Positions 12,370 to 23,279 of a DNA stretch of 64,000 nt are shown here, piece by piece. The stretch is taken from assembly GCA_020284085.1 (NCBI GenBank), contig JACEVL010000163.1:1-64000 (forward strand), given 5' to 3'. The notes under the pieces are model-generated. The model searched no databases. It was not told where the DNA came from and saw only the letters and a list, made by a program, of their open reading frames with translations. This DNA comes from Aporrectodea caliginosa. Its lineage: Eukaryota; Annelida; Clitellata; Crassiclitellata; Lumbricidae. The stretch's first letter is position 1. Each line of letters begins with the position of its first letter. Position numbers and translations under genes: made by a program.

Positions 12370-12595
12370 GTCAATTACACAGGTTTCGCCATGTTCGGTC
12401 CAACTTTCTGGAATAGATTGCCTAGCAACCTACGAAATGAGCTTCTTCGTCAATCTTTACCTCCATTCCGTAAGAGCTTAAAAACCATTTTGATCCTGGT
12501 TTTCCATCGTTAGGTCGGGAGCGACTCTTACGAGTTTCTCCTGAAGCGGCGCAATATAAATCTGTGATTTTCGATTACGATTAAGAATCACGCTT
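12370..12595 (+). mobile_element. LINE 3' end fragment
   Basis: The plus-strand frame FGPTFWNRLPSNLRNELL, then LPPFRKSLKTIL and a stop, is the CR1/L2-like RT C-terminal tail. GGAGCGACTCTTACGAG, CGGCGCAATATAAATC and a CGATTACGATT tail follow. Confidence 0.65.
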
Positions 12596-12711
12596 ACATA
12601 AGTTCCATTATCACATAACTGAGGAGTACCTTAATCTGCCTTCCTGACCTACCTTTCGGCTTTTGACCTGGAAACGCTTCTGACTTTACCTGCCTCGTGA
12701 CTCTGTTTTGA

Positions 12712-14696
12712 TTAACCCAGTAGTGCCTACAATCCCATATATGGGATGATGCTAAAAATTGCTAATATTTTTTAAACAAAGTGTAATGTCAAATAATTTT
12801 TAAAGTGATTTACTTATGACATATTGTTCTTCAAGATAATTAATTTACACCTAGCAGATTTTGTGTATTTTTGGGTGTAATTACGTCATATCTTGATAAG
12901 TATTGCAAATTCATGTTCTGTCAAAATGGCTACGCGCAAAAATTTAGTATAATTTACTCATTTACTATTAAACAAAAATCACTTATTCATTGCTTAGAAA
13001 AATGTATTTTAGTGATTAGGTATTAGCGATTGTGGCAGAAAATGATTTTATTATTGATACTTGGGTGGTAGTAGCCCGATCCCACATTTGGGATTGTAGG
13101 CACGAGAGAACACACCTACATGCAAGTTTGCAAATCATCTTAGAGTTACGTCTCAAAATGCTGTTGATGTTCTCAATACAGTTGCAAGGTGAATGAATTA
13201 TCACACACTTGAAAAATGGCTTTGGTTTTCCATGCAGGCACACATAGGCCTACCTGGTTACTGAATGCTGATGTATTGCATGAATTTGATAAGGTCATAG
13301 GACATAGGCCTATCACTTCAATATGGGTAACATAGCCTACTCATTGGTCCGCCAGATGTTGTGGTCACTACTGATGAAGACAGTGGTCATGAGGAAGGGG
13401 CGTCATGAACAACTTGTCAAATGGGCGAATGGACTAGCTGAAGCTGATGCCAGAACGTATGATGGAACTGAAAGGCGAGACATAGACAACATGGAATGCG
13501 AGCAACACCGCGATTCAGACAATGATAACGTTCCACTGAAATTCCTGAAATCATCAACTGGTTGTAAGACACAGCTGCAACTGCAAGAGTAGCAGCCTGG
13601 AAGATGGTGCAAGCGTGATCTACCAGCATCCTCGCGTTTTCTTCAATGGTCGGTCAGTAAGCCAACGTTCCTCGGACACCTGCCAGTCTGTTTGAGTTTG
13701 TGTGCAACAGCACTACAAAGTATGCCGGGCAGAAGAGAAAGGCAACTTTTGGTGTAGAGATCAATGAAATGCGATCATTTCCTGCGACCCTGATAATCAG
13801 TGGCTACTCAACTGTTCCATGTTGTCACAAATCTTGACAATAGGACGATTACGTCATGAATAGTCCTGTCAATTCGGTTATGGCAAGGAATATAGGTTTG
13901 AGGAAATTTTATAGATTCCACATGTAGCTCACAACACTTTTCTTACAGCTGGTGACAAAATGGATAAAAATTCGACCTCTTCTGTGGACAATGAATGAAC
14001 GATTTCTCCTCTACAATCCGTGTCAGCAGGACATGAGCAAATGAGCATCGAAGAGAGCATGATTCCGTACCCAGTACTATGGCCATCACGTTTGTAAACA
14101 ATTCATGTTGACGGCTGTCTATATCCAGCGATACACTACAGGACAGCCAATTGGACGTCCAACGAAGCACAGGGTCCGTTTGACCGCCGAGTACCGGGGT
14201 TATCTGTCGATGTACTCTTTAATGGGTAGTATCCACACAGCAACTTAACACAGCTGAAGTGCTTGCGGAAGAAAGGCCAAGTCGAAATACCTGAAGTGCA
14301 ACGTCGGCCTGCAAGTGGGCTGTTTTGAAATTTGCATACGAAGCTAAAGTGATTATTCCCCGTATGACTGATTTTGAGGATGAGGAAATGCAATCAAACT
14401 GTTTGCTTTGTAATAATATTTATAAATGTTTGTTCAGAAGAGCTTTAACATGCTTAGCGCAATGAAATGTTTTTGACTGGTGTAATTCGGTAAGTGTTAC
14501 ATTATTGTTTGCTCTAGCAGTTGACGCCATCGCTCGTGCCTACAATCCCATATATGGGATCAAACTTTAAAATGCGAAAAAAGTTTGGGGAAGTGAAATA
14601 TAAACAAAAATAATGGAGATATGGTCTAAAGTCATTGCAAATAACTAAAAATCAAAATATTTTACCAAACAAAAAAGTTGGGCATTAATGGGTTAA
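12712..14696 (+). mobile_element. Degenerate piggyBac element inserted in a LINE/SINE tail
   Basis: TTAA at 12712-12715 and 14693-14696 flanks CCCAGTAGTGCC at the left and GGCATTAATGGG at the right. CCTACAATCCCATATATGGG occurs near both ends. Plus-strand frames between about 13690 and 14040 (INEMRSFPATLIISGYSTVP, then VTKWIKIRPLLWTMNERFL) resemble piggyBac transposase but are broken by stops and frameshifts. The flanks at 12640-12711 and 14697-14780 together resemble the LINE 3' end at 32620-32770, so the insertion split an older copy. Confidence 0.7.
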
Positions 14697-14785
14697 GCGC
14701 CTGTGAATGAATTGGTTCCCGCGACGTCGCTTTTTGTGCGCTGTGGAAATCTCGTGATTACGATCATTATGCTGTATAATATTGG
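14697..14785 (+). mobile_element. LINE/SINE 3' tail, right half of the copy split by piggyBac
   Basis: GCGCCTGTGAATGAATTGG, then TGTGCGCTGTGGAAATCTCG and GATTACGAT. This conserved tail also occurs at 11230-11330 (-), 32680-32770 (+), 56286-56400 (-) and 63920-64000 (+). Confidence 0.6.
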
Positions 14786-14846
14786 CTGCTAATAATTATC
14801 ACCTACGGAAATAATTATTCTGTTAAATGATGTCATTGCCTTCATT

Positions 14847-14865
14847 CGCTAGGTGGCGGTATAAC
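14847..14865 (+). promoter_or_regulatory. CTCF-like motif
   Basis: CGCTAGGTGGCGGTATAAC, identical to 12229-12247; about 2.2 kb upstream of the Fezf start codon. Confidence 0.4.
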
Positions 14866-15034
14866 TCTTGTCTGGTAAGTAGCTTGCTCGTCAAATCAAA
14901 CCTGATCTGGTAATTACCGAAAGAGAGGACTAATGCTAAGCCAGGTAGGAAGTTTCAGCAGCCACACTGGTTGGTGAGAAAATACGACGTTCACTTTAGA
15001 AGGGGATGGTGGTATCAAGCGAAAGCGAAGGTAC

Positions 15035-15607
15035 TAGGGCTACCAACCATCCCGGATTCGCCTGCAGGACAGTCCCAGAATGGACCTTGTGCATATCGTG
15101 TCCCGGATTGATCCCAAATTGTACCGGAACTTGGTGCAAATATCCACTTCATCAAATGTTGTTCTTGTTTTCGCACACTAAACTCGAACAGCCGGCCGTA
15201 AATAGGCCTAGGTTTCACACAGTGGCCAGAGAATAGAGGGGTAGTTCGGTTAGTAGTGGGGCGCGATGGTGTAGGGGTATGTTCGGTGCTTTGCAGCCGG
15301 AGGATTGCAGGTTCGAATCCACCTCAAGCCGTCCACGTAGGCCGTAGGGACCTTGAGCAAGTCCTTCGCGCACAATTGCTCTGCGATATAATTGCTTCTG
15401 CGCCGTCGAGGCGTGTGCCCTTCTGAGCTTGGGGCAACCTTAGTAAGAAGGGCGATATCAAAGATCAGTTGTATTGTATTGTATAGTAATCTATCCTCTA
15501 TTAGCGACTTGCTGTTTTCAGTAGACTGTAGATCCTACATTAGGCTGACGCAACATTCGTTACATGTGGGCGTCCCGGATTGGCAAAATGACAAGTTGGT
15601 AGCCCTA
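15035..15607. mobile_element. hAT-like MITE carrying a nested SINE
   Basis: Ends TAGGGCTACCAAC and GTTGGTAGCCCTA, with subterminal CCCGGATT on both sides. The 8-bp flanks GAAGGTAC (15027-15034) and GAAGGTAA (15608-15615) match at 7 of 8. A tRNA-derived SINE (about 15258-15487) sits inside it. Confidence 0.75.
15258..15487 (+). mobile_element. tRNA-derived SINE (family 1)
   Basis: The head has a Pol III A-box-like GATGGTGTAGGGGTATG and B box GGTTCGAATCC, as in tRNA-derived SINEs. The body is shared with the minus-strand copy at 37452-37677. The 3' tail is (TTGTA)n. It is not a functional tRNA, since no closed acceptor stem is seen. Confidence 0.75.
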
Positions 15608-15609
15608 GA

Positions 15610-17062
15610 AGGTAAGCCAAGACATCAGGACTGGCTGATTCACGAGCATTGCGTCGTATCAGAGAACTCCAGGCCAGGTCCGGTATGAGCGAGAAACATT
15701 CATCTGAGTCCTGTTGCACTGCAGAATACCTACGTAGGATCTTGATTAACGTTTAGTCGTTTCCCTTTGCCACAGTAAACAGTTTTTTTATTCGATCTTA
15801 TTTGAACATTCGTAATTCTATGTGTTCGACGACGCCCATAATCGCTCTGATACGAAAAGGTGGTTACATGCGCCAATATCAGCAGCAGCGTGGTCTATTA
15901 TTAAGTTTATTGGTGATTGGATTATTAAGTTTGTTAATGCTATCATAATTAAAATATTAATCAGTGGTCCATTGACACCTTGATCATTAGGTTTATAAAG
16001 AAACGCATGAAAGGTTTACTGATGATTAACATTATTTCACAATTCAATAATTAGGCCTAAAAAAGTTATGTGTAGGCCTACTAATAGCCTTACAGAGTTC
16101 TGCTCTCCATCGTATACGTTCACACTGCATGACGTTACAGTTGAACGGTTACACCAGTAACACCACACTTGACGCTACGTCGCAGTCATCGCAACCAAAT
16201 TTAATAGCACCTCACCATGCAGGCCAGTTGCGTTAAAATTGTCCTCAAACAGAATTCAGCTGTTGAAAGGTCAAAGGCCAAACACCTGATGGATGCAATT
16301 AGCGCGGGAAATGTTGCACATCAATTCTGTCGTTGCTTGCGATTAAGCGCACAACAGAGACAGCCATTGGCTGCGGACTTCGCAAAGACGTCGTGTGATT
16401 GGACGATGAATCGCGTGTAACAGCGAATCGTCGTCCTGGAATCCGATCCAGGTGTTATCACCAGGTTTTCTGCAACTTCAGTCGACGTATCTGCTCCATC
16501 AACAGCTAGCCACCCGCGTATCGCTCAAAATTCGGACGTGACTTGTCCACGACATGATCGGCGGAATATCAGCAGGAAAACTTAGAAGCTCCATCGATTG
16601 ATTGCGTGATCGTTATTAAAAGTACGCTATAGAAGTTTTCAGAAGAATTATCATGGTGCGAAGTTACAGCAAGGTTTGACAACGCATATGACAACGCAGT
16701 CAGAATATCGCAGAAATCGTTTCAGCCTAAAAAATCATTAGTCGATGAAAGTTGAGTCAAAAAAAGTCACGAGAAAACGACTCAAAATAGCCAGAAATTG
16801 AGAGATGGAAAGAGAACGGTTACCTAAATCTTAGACCAGTTCGTATATATTTTGAAAAGTGTGTATACAAACGACATACAGATAGATTTGAAACTCTGAG
16901 TAAAAACAGTTTAAACTAGTTTAATATTTCGATGATGCCACGCTGAGACATTTGAAATGATTGACGCTCTTTGTGGGACAATTACTACTAAGGCAAGAGT
17001 AGGCTTAAATTTCTGCAGAAAACAGATTTAGGCCTCTCAACAGTTTCATCGTTTTGTTCTGA
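15610..17062. other. Fezf upstream region
   Basis: AT-rich with no recognisable transposon, which is unusual for this window; probably contains the Fezf 5'UTR and promoter. I cannot place the transcription start. Confidence 0.45.
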
Positions 17063-19426
17063 ATGGCAATGACAGAAAGCGTTCATTCCTCCTTAGAAGT
17101 CGACTTGGGATCTTTTGTCGCTGCTCTGGAGCCTGCAGTTCATTTGATTCATGACACTAGTGACGGTAGTTGCGGAGGTATTGTTAGTTGTGGTGGTGAT
17201 GGCGGTGACGGCAATGTTGACGTTGACAGTAATGTTTATGGTGGTGGTCATCGTATTTGTTGTTGTAATTATGGTGACGATAGTAGTGCTGGTGGCTGTG
17301 GTGGTATTGTTGATGGTGGTGCCTCTGACGCAGCTGACAAGATCAAGAACCTGCCCTTCTCCATTCACCGAATAATGCAGTCCGAGCCAACCAGAACCAG
17401 CCAAAGGCCGCCGCCCTTCCTCTTCCAGCAGCCTTTCCCTCTTCCATCCGTCGGTATAGAACCTTCACCAGGACTTCACACACATTCACAATCTACCTCC
17501 GCCCTAGACTGCTTCTCCTGCGGCCCTAACACCCCTACAGAAACAACAACTACCTCGACATGCACCTCTCGAGGACGTAACACGCCTATGCTGCTTTCTC
17601 CCATTTCCTTGCCTCATCCTAACGACCCAGGCCGAATAACATCTGGTGACAACCTGCTATCGAACTCTGGAGTCAGAGGTCATGCTTTCTGTGCCAGAAG
17701 TATTCTTTTCGCTTCGTCCGGAAGTAAGATCGTGACACCCACTAGGAAAAATCCGATCACCTCTTTCGTCGCTAACCATACATTCCCAAAGGACTATCCA
17801 CCAGGATTCGGTCATTTCAGACTTCACCACGACCGACAGTTTGGTCGTAATCGCTCAGAAGAAGTCAAGAAATCCAACGGACTTCGAGGCACTGGAATTC
17901 CAAATGACTTCAATTTTACGCGGAAACATATGGCGGATGAACTTTGCGATGGCACCAGTGAACAATTTATCGTTGATAAAGATTCGACGAAAAACTGGAA
18001 CATATTGAGGAACTGTTTTACAGGAAGACCTCTCTTATTAAACCCTTTCTCACTGACGGATCTTCAAGACGTTAGTCTTCGAAATGAAAACCCGAATAAA
18101 CATTTCTATTTGAAAAGTCCACGACGTGGTCTCGATCTTCCAACGGAAGGACCCAAACCGTGCAAGACCATCGACTCCCTAGATCCACTCGTCACATCAC
18201 CAGACGACGCCATCCTCCTCAGGCAAACTACGCTGCGTCGACATCCAACGAAATGTGCAAACACGTCATCATTACGTCGTGACAAAGTGAGACCAAAAAC
18301 AAATGCAACCGTAATCGATAAATCGATTGTTAACACAAACTCTGGTAACTGCGCTGATACGAGGACCGTGTCTCGCGAATTTTCACAGGACGAGGCCGCC
18401 AACACCGCCAGGACAGGACTCACCAGTAAATGTGGAAACAGAAAACGCGGCATGGTGGAAAAGAGTGGACATGCAGTCAACGCAGGTAAAGTTTCGAAGA
18501 CTTTCGTCTGTCCGGAGTGTGGAAAAACGTTCAACGCCCACTACAATCTGACGAGACACATGCCAGTGCACACGGGGGCTCGTCCGTTCGTCTGCAAGGT
18601 CTGCGACAAGGGATTCCGCCAGGCGAGCACCCTGTGTCGGCACAAAATCATCCATACAGCGGAGAAGCCGCACAAGTGCAAGGCCTGTGGAAAGGCCTTC
18701 AATCGGTCGTCGACGCTCAACACTCACCTGAGGATCCACGACGGTTTCAAGCCGTTCACCTGCGAACACTGCGGCAAGGGATTCCACCAGAAGGGCAACT
18801 ACAAGAACCACAAGCTGACGCACTCGAAGGAGAAGCAGTTCCGCTGCTCCGTCTGCGACAAGGCCTTCCACCAGGTCTACAACCTCACCTTTCACATGCA
18901 CACGCACAACGAACACAAGCCATTCACCTGCCAGAGCTGTGGAAAGGGATTCTGTCGCAACTTCGACCTCAAGAAACACACGCGGAAACTGCACTATCCA
19001 GCAGGGGCCACGCTTTCCAGGGCTTCCAACATCTCTGCCGGTGGTAAGGAGACTGCACAACTGAAACGGGCGACACGAGAAATTATGTACGGCAACGACC
19101 TCAGTCGATTGGTAACAGATACACTCGTGTACGATAGACTTACCGGTAATAGTCTGCCTCAACCGGCGACAGACAACTTCTCACGCTCCGAAGCTTCGGC
19201 GGTTTCTTTGTTCTATGCCAGTGAATCTCCAGTCGTCCATCGGCTGACCTTCTCCCAACAACAACACGAGGGATGGGCAGCACCCAGGATCCAGATGCCC
19301 GTATCGTCGTCATCATCACCACAACCCAGTATTAATTCCCTGCACGGATGCACACCAAACACCTTGGCCGTCCCATCTAGACCACATCGATCCCCTTTCG
19401 AGCACAGAATCGCTTCAATGTTATAG
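17063..19426 (+). CDS. fezf: Fez-family C2H2 zinc-finger transcription factor (Fezf)
   Basis: Nuclear DNA-binding repressor; in animals Fezf proteins pattern the forebrain and neurons. Seen: one 787-codon frame, ATG directly preceded by an in-frame TGA and ending in TAG. An Eh1-like motif ([10 protein letters not shown], residues about 97-106) is the Groucho/TLE-binding signature of this family. Six C2H2 fingers occupy residues about 483-644: the first five are C-x2-C-x12-H-x3-H and the last ends H-x4-H. Linkers and helix residues ([55 protein letters not shown]) are diagnostic of Fezf. Residues about 50-85 are Gly/Cys/Asp-rich and encoded by GGTGGT-type repeats. About 140 residues follow the fingers. 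At 787 aa it is much longer than vertebrate FEZF1/2 (about 460-475 aa), which have introns; this copy has none. A second ATG two codons in (better -3 base) could be the true start. Identity is firm; orthologue versus intronless retrocopy is open. Confidence 0.95.
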   Translation: MAMTESVHSSLEVDLGSFVAALEPAVHLIHDTSDGSCGGIVSCGGDGGDGNVDVDSNVYGGGHRICCCNYGDDSSAGGCGGIVDGGASDAADKIKNLPFSIHRIMQSEPTRTSQRPPPFLFQQPFPLPSVGIEPSPGLHTHSQSTSALDCFSCGPNTPTETTTTSTCTSRGRNTPMLLSPISLPHPNDPGRITSGDNLLSNSGVRGHAFCARSILFASSGSKIVTPTRKNPITSFVANHTFPKDYPPGFGHFRLHHDRQFGRNRSEEVKKSNGLRGTGIPNDFNFTRKHMADELCDGTSEQFIVDKDSTKNWNILRNCFTGRPLLLNPFSLTDLQDVSLRNENPNKHFYLKSPRRGLDLPTEGPKPCKTIDSLDPLVTSPDDAILLRQTTLRRHPTKCANTSSLRRDKVRPKTNATVIDKSIVNTNSGNCADTRTVSREFSQDEAANTARTGLTSKCGNRKRGMVEKSGHAVNAGKVSKTFVCPECGKTFNAHYNLTRHMPVHTGARPFVCKVCDKGFRQASTLCRHKIIHTAEKPHKCKACGKAFNRSSTLNTHLRIHDGFKPFTCEHCGKGFHQKGNYKNHKLTHSKEKQFRCSVCDKAFHQVYNLTFHMHTHNEHKPFTCQSCGKGFCRNFDLKKHTRKLHYPAGATLSRASNISAGGKETAQLKRATREIMYGNDLSRLVTDTLVYDRLTGNSLPQPATDNFSRSEASAVSLFYASESPVVHRLTFSQQQHEGWAAPRIQMPVSSSSSPQPSINSLHGCTPNTLAVPSRPHRSPFEHRIASML

Positions 19427-19559
19427 TCATTATGAACGCCTGGGCGGAAAGTGATCTCAAGGCTTCTGGGCCACTAGCGCTCCATGATAGATCGACTGTA
19501 GTACTCGTATTAGATTTCATAGAGTCGATGTAGGGCACCATCACTTAATACGAATGTAA

Positions 19560-19630
19560 TGTAATGCATAGCTTCGAAATTTCTGAGCGCCACACAAAAG
19601 CCACGTCACCAGCGATGCCACGTAGAAGGT
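19560..19630 (-). mobile_element. Short LINE/SINE tail in the Fezf 3' region
   Basis: On the minus strand, GCTGGTGACGTGGCTTTTG then GGCGCTCAGAAATTTCG, the shared tail motif. It lies about 135 bp after the Fezf stop, so it may be part of the Fezf 3'UTR. Confidence 0.45.
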
Positions 19631-20314
19631 CAGACGGTGATGACTGATGAGTGATGATGACTGGTCACTTGCCCTCGTGTGACCGAGATTCCCATATAAA
19701 TTACTCGCTAACACTTCACAATCGTGGCTGCTTCTCGATGTTGACTTTACCGAACCCATTCATATACGACAAATCCCAGAAAATTAAATCGCTTACACTT
19801 CGTACCTGTAGTACAGCTGGTCTACATTCTTCTTTTTTGATCATTTTAATGCTCTTGGCAATCTGAGGTGATGTAGATGCGCTTCTGATCTTTAATATAA
19901 ATATAAATCTGAATGTAAACGATTTTCTATGGCGTCTGTATGAGATAGAACCTGCATGGTCATTTTTCAATGACTATATCAGAAAGATCCTTCACCACCT
20001 CTGCCCGTTTGAATGCGTCAGATCTTCATCTACATCGATATCTTTGTATTGTTTTCCTGAAAAACTTAACTGGTGTCAATGTGATATACATTTTCGGAGG
20101 TTAATCAGAAGCGGTATCTAGAATATTTAACTGAGTGAACTGCTTAATATAACTGTGTAGGCCTAACCTGTTGTCGACAGTTACTTCATTTGCAAGAACT
20201 TCACTTTTGCTTATCTTCTCACTCAGACTCTCATCGCTTCGTCTCATTATTCAGATTGAACGTCTGCTGCTTTTGTGTGCTTAATTGCTGTAAATGGTTC
20301 AAATGAAATATTTA

Positions 20315-20320
20315 AATAAA
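20315..20320 (+). terminator. Candidate poly(A) signal for Fezf
   Basis: AATAAA in an AT-rich context about 890 bp after the Fezf stop. I noticed no closer canonical signal. It implies a 3'UTR of about 0.9 kb. This rests on motif and position only. Confidence 0.3.
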
Positions 20321-20499
20321 TAGATAAATGTAAAGCTGATTTCGCACAGTTTTTCAGCTTTCCAGTTGAGTAGCCCTCTGAGTCTGAAAATTTCGGTTCG
20401 TAGGCGCCATATGAACCGATAAGCACTATATATGTTGGAAATTAGTTCTTGAAGATATTGCTAACTGGTAGGACTACAAAGAAGATTTTTACAATTTCG

Positions 20500-20501
<2 letters not shown>

Positions 20502-20567
<66 letters not shown>

Positions 20568-20830
20568 GTGACAATTTATATGGCGCCGTAACACAGCCAT
20601 GCCGTTACAAGAGCGCCTCACAGTCAACTAACAGCAGGGTAGGCCTTAGCAAACAAATAAGTCTTGAGTCCGGATTTGAAGGAGTTAATTGTATTAGCAA
20701 TTTGCGAAGCAAAGAACCATGGTACAATAGCCCTTTGCTAAACCCTGTTCTGTTCTGTTAACATTACACGTCCCAAAACGTAGCCCCTCACTGTGCCCTC
20801 ACATGCAGGGAGCGAAGTTTTATACGCTGC
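20502..20830 (-). mobile_element. LINE/SINE 3' end with (TTA)n tail
   Basis: An (AAT)n run at 20502-20564 (plus strand) is followed by the reverse complement of GAGGCGCTCTTGTAACGG and GGCGCCATATAAATTG. This is a minus-strand element whose tail is the trinucleotide run. The coding part is not recognisable. Confidence 0.5.
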
Positions 20831-21274
20831 TACACAAACTCCCGTGAACGAGATTCTATAGCTGCATTCGGTTTTGACACTACTTCAAAATCTATGTAAA
20901 TGTATAGTGCTAATCGGCTGATGTTGCGCCTAAATAGAGTCCATGCAGCTTCGTAAATTACCTTACCATCTGATGACGCTTATAACTATTCAACTATCTA
21001 ATCGACACCCTTTAATATGGCCTACTAGCTAAGTCTATGAAAGTTGCGGTAAATGCGCTAGATGAAAGTCAAAATACATTACCCATAGGCTCTTGGAACG
21101 TATACGTGCATGTATGTATCTAAACACTTATAATAATTATTATAGCGCGTTTTAAGAACCTCAGAAAAGTGTGTAGCCATCATAATTTCATGCTAAATGA
21201 AGTTTCTATTTCTGATGAACTCGATGGGTATAGTTGGGGAGATGACCGGGTGATTGAACGGAGAGCGGTGGAAT

Positions 21275-21600
21275 GGAGGACGGACGGACAGTGAATGAAT
21301 GGACGGACGGACAGTGAATGAATGGACGGACGGACAGTGAATGAATGGACGGACGGACAGTGAATGAATGGACGGACGGACAGTGAATGAATGGACGGAC
21401 AGTGAATGAATGGACGGACGATCAGTGAATGAATGGACGGACGGACAGTGAATGAATGGACGGACGATGGACGGACGATCAGTGAATGAATGGACGGACG
21501 GACAGTGAATGAATGGACGGACGATCAGTGAATGAATGGACGGACGGACAGTGAATGAATGGACGGACGATCAGTGAATGAATGGACGGACCGACGGATG
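21275..21600 (+). repeat. 22-23-bp minisatellite
   Basis: Tandem units of CAGTGAATGAATGGACGGAC with GGAC or GATC variants, about 14 copies. Confidence 0.92.
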
Positions 21601-21694
21601 GATCATGGATATGACTTTAAAATTTTCATAATGCGCATTTACAGAATCTTTGGATGGGTGAAAGGAAGGGATGAATGGATGAATGGATAGCTAT

Positions 21695-22380
21695 TATTGT
21701 AATTGTAAAGACAGACTTATATAGCGCCTCGTCAAGAGAGACTCATCTCAGGCATAACGTCGGAAACCAGAATATAGAAGAAAATTATTTTCAAGCACTT
21801 TCGTAAAGAAAGGCCACGGAACTGATGTCGTAATATGTCTAGCACCACCGTAGGCTATCCCAGGAAGTTGGACTTACCACAGCGGAGCTTCTATGCTGCG
21901 CTGTGGGAGTTCTGGTTGGGGGAACAACCAGGTCACCATGTGCAGCAGAGCGAAGAAATCTACGGCCAGAAATCGATGAGACGGGACACACAACTCCCTC
22001 AGATAAGACGGAGCACAGCCCACAAGGCAATTACACATAAGCGTTAAGAAGATCTTAAACTCAGTGCGTAGGTGCATCGGCTACCAGTGCAATTCCTCCA
22101 GCGTGAAACTGGATAAATACCAAAACGTATAGGTACACCTCCAATCAGACGGGCTACGCCGTTTAAGATAAACCGCAGTTGGCTAATGTGGAAGAGTTAG
22201 TCCTGCATTCATAGCGTTGCCATAATCAACTGTTGAGCAAATGAATGCATATGCATGAGGGTGGCGGTGGACTTGGTTGTAAGCGAACAGAGGATCGAGT
22301 GAATCTGGCGCAGGTGATAAAAGCATATTCGACATACACTTCAAACATGCTGTGAAAGATAGATGGATAGATTGATGCAC
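21695..22380 (-). mobile_element. CR1/L2-like LINE fragment (RT C-terminal region)
   Basis: Minus-strand frames in pieces: HAYAFICSTVDYGNAMNAGL, then LVGCAPSYLRELCVPS, match the thumb/C-terminal part of CR1/L2-type reverse transcriptases (VDYCN..AGL, APxYLxEL). It ends with GGCGCTATATAAGTC and a TTACAATTACAAT tail near 21695. Several frameshifts make it a dead copy. Confidence 0.65.
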
Positions 22381-22479
22381 AGATGGTTGGTTAGTTAGAT
22401 GGATAGATCACGCATACAAGTATAGATGTATGCATGGATGGATGCATAGGTCTATAATTATATTTAGGCGCATACATAC

Positions 22480-22705
22480 GCTCCAACAGCCTATCGTTAG
22501 CCCCTCCAGCAAGAACCGGCTGTCCAGTCCCTTAGGGCCGACCTTTTTTCTCTTTCCTTTGACCTGTTCGGCAAGCGCCTGAAAGTTGAAACCCTCCTTT
22601 TTGCCAGCGAACACACTGGCACGGGTCGGGAGGGCCTCTTAGGCCCTATATGAGTAGCGCTATATAAATGCTCGATTACGGTTACGGTTACGATAGATAG
22701 ATAGA
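22480..22705 (+). mobile_element. LINE 3' end fragment
   Basis: The plus-strand frame DLFGKRLKVETLLF resembles the LINE C-terminal FRKRLKT motif. It is followed by CGGGAGGGCCTCTTAGG, GTAGCGCTATATAAATGC and a (GGTTAC)n/(GATA)n tail. Confidence 0.55.
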
Positions 22706-23092
22706 TCAATTACCCAACAGATAAGTCCTTATTAACCAATTACTAATCGCACTTTGTGTACAGACATCTAATAAGCAGAGTTGTATGCGTGGATGGGTGG
22801 AATGGGGAAGCTGAACGGGGGAAAAGATGCCTTAGCCGCTGGCTGTACTGACCCGGATGTCGGAGCATCTCGTTAGTGTGACTATACGTCGCTCACTAGA
22901 TGCTCCTCCCTCCCTTCCTCCTTTCTCTGTCTGTCTGTCTGTCTCTCTCTCTCTCGCTCCATGGGGAATGAGTGGGTGGGGTGAGGCCGGTGGGTGTAAG
23001 AGACTAACAAGCGACAGCGAAGAGGAGCATCAAGTGCCGTCAGCAAAACGACAGACGGAAGGTGAAGTGATACGGGCAGAGACAAAGGCACG

Positions 23093-23097
<5 letters not shown>

Positions 23098-23172
<75 letters not shown>

Positions 23173-23197
23173 GACAGAGACACAGAGACAGAGAGAC

Positions 23198-23272
<75 letters not shown>

Positions 23273-23275
23273 CAG
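23098..23275 (+). repeat. (GA)n/(GACA)n compound microsatellite
   Basis: GA run, then about 10 GACA units, then a second GA run. Confidence 0.95.
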
Positions 23276-23279
23276 ACAT

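Larger units (their letters stand above)
19427..20440. other. Fezf downstream region / probable 3'UTR
   Basis: No other gene. Contains a short LINE/SINE tail (19560-19630) and a candidate AATAAA (20315). Confidence 0.5.

Noticed and set aside
15258..15330. tRNA gene
   Set aside because: A and B boxes are present but there is no cloverleaf; the downstream body is shared with another copy, so it is a SINE head.
18383..19162. 259-codon minus-strand frame opposite the Fezf fingers
   Set aside because: Antisense shadow of the zinc-finger code; the plus-strand frame is fully explained by Fezf.
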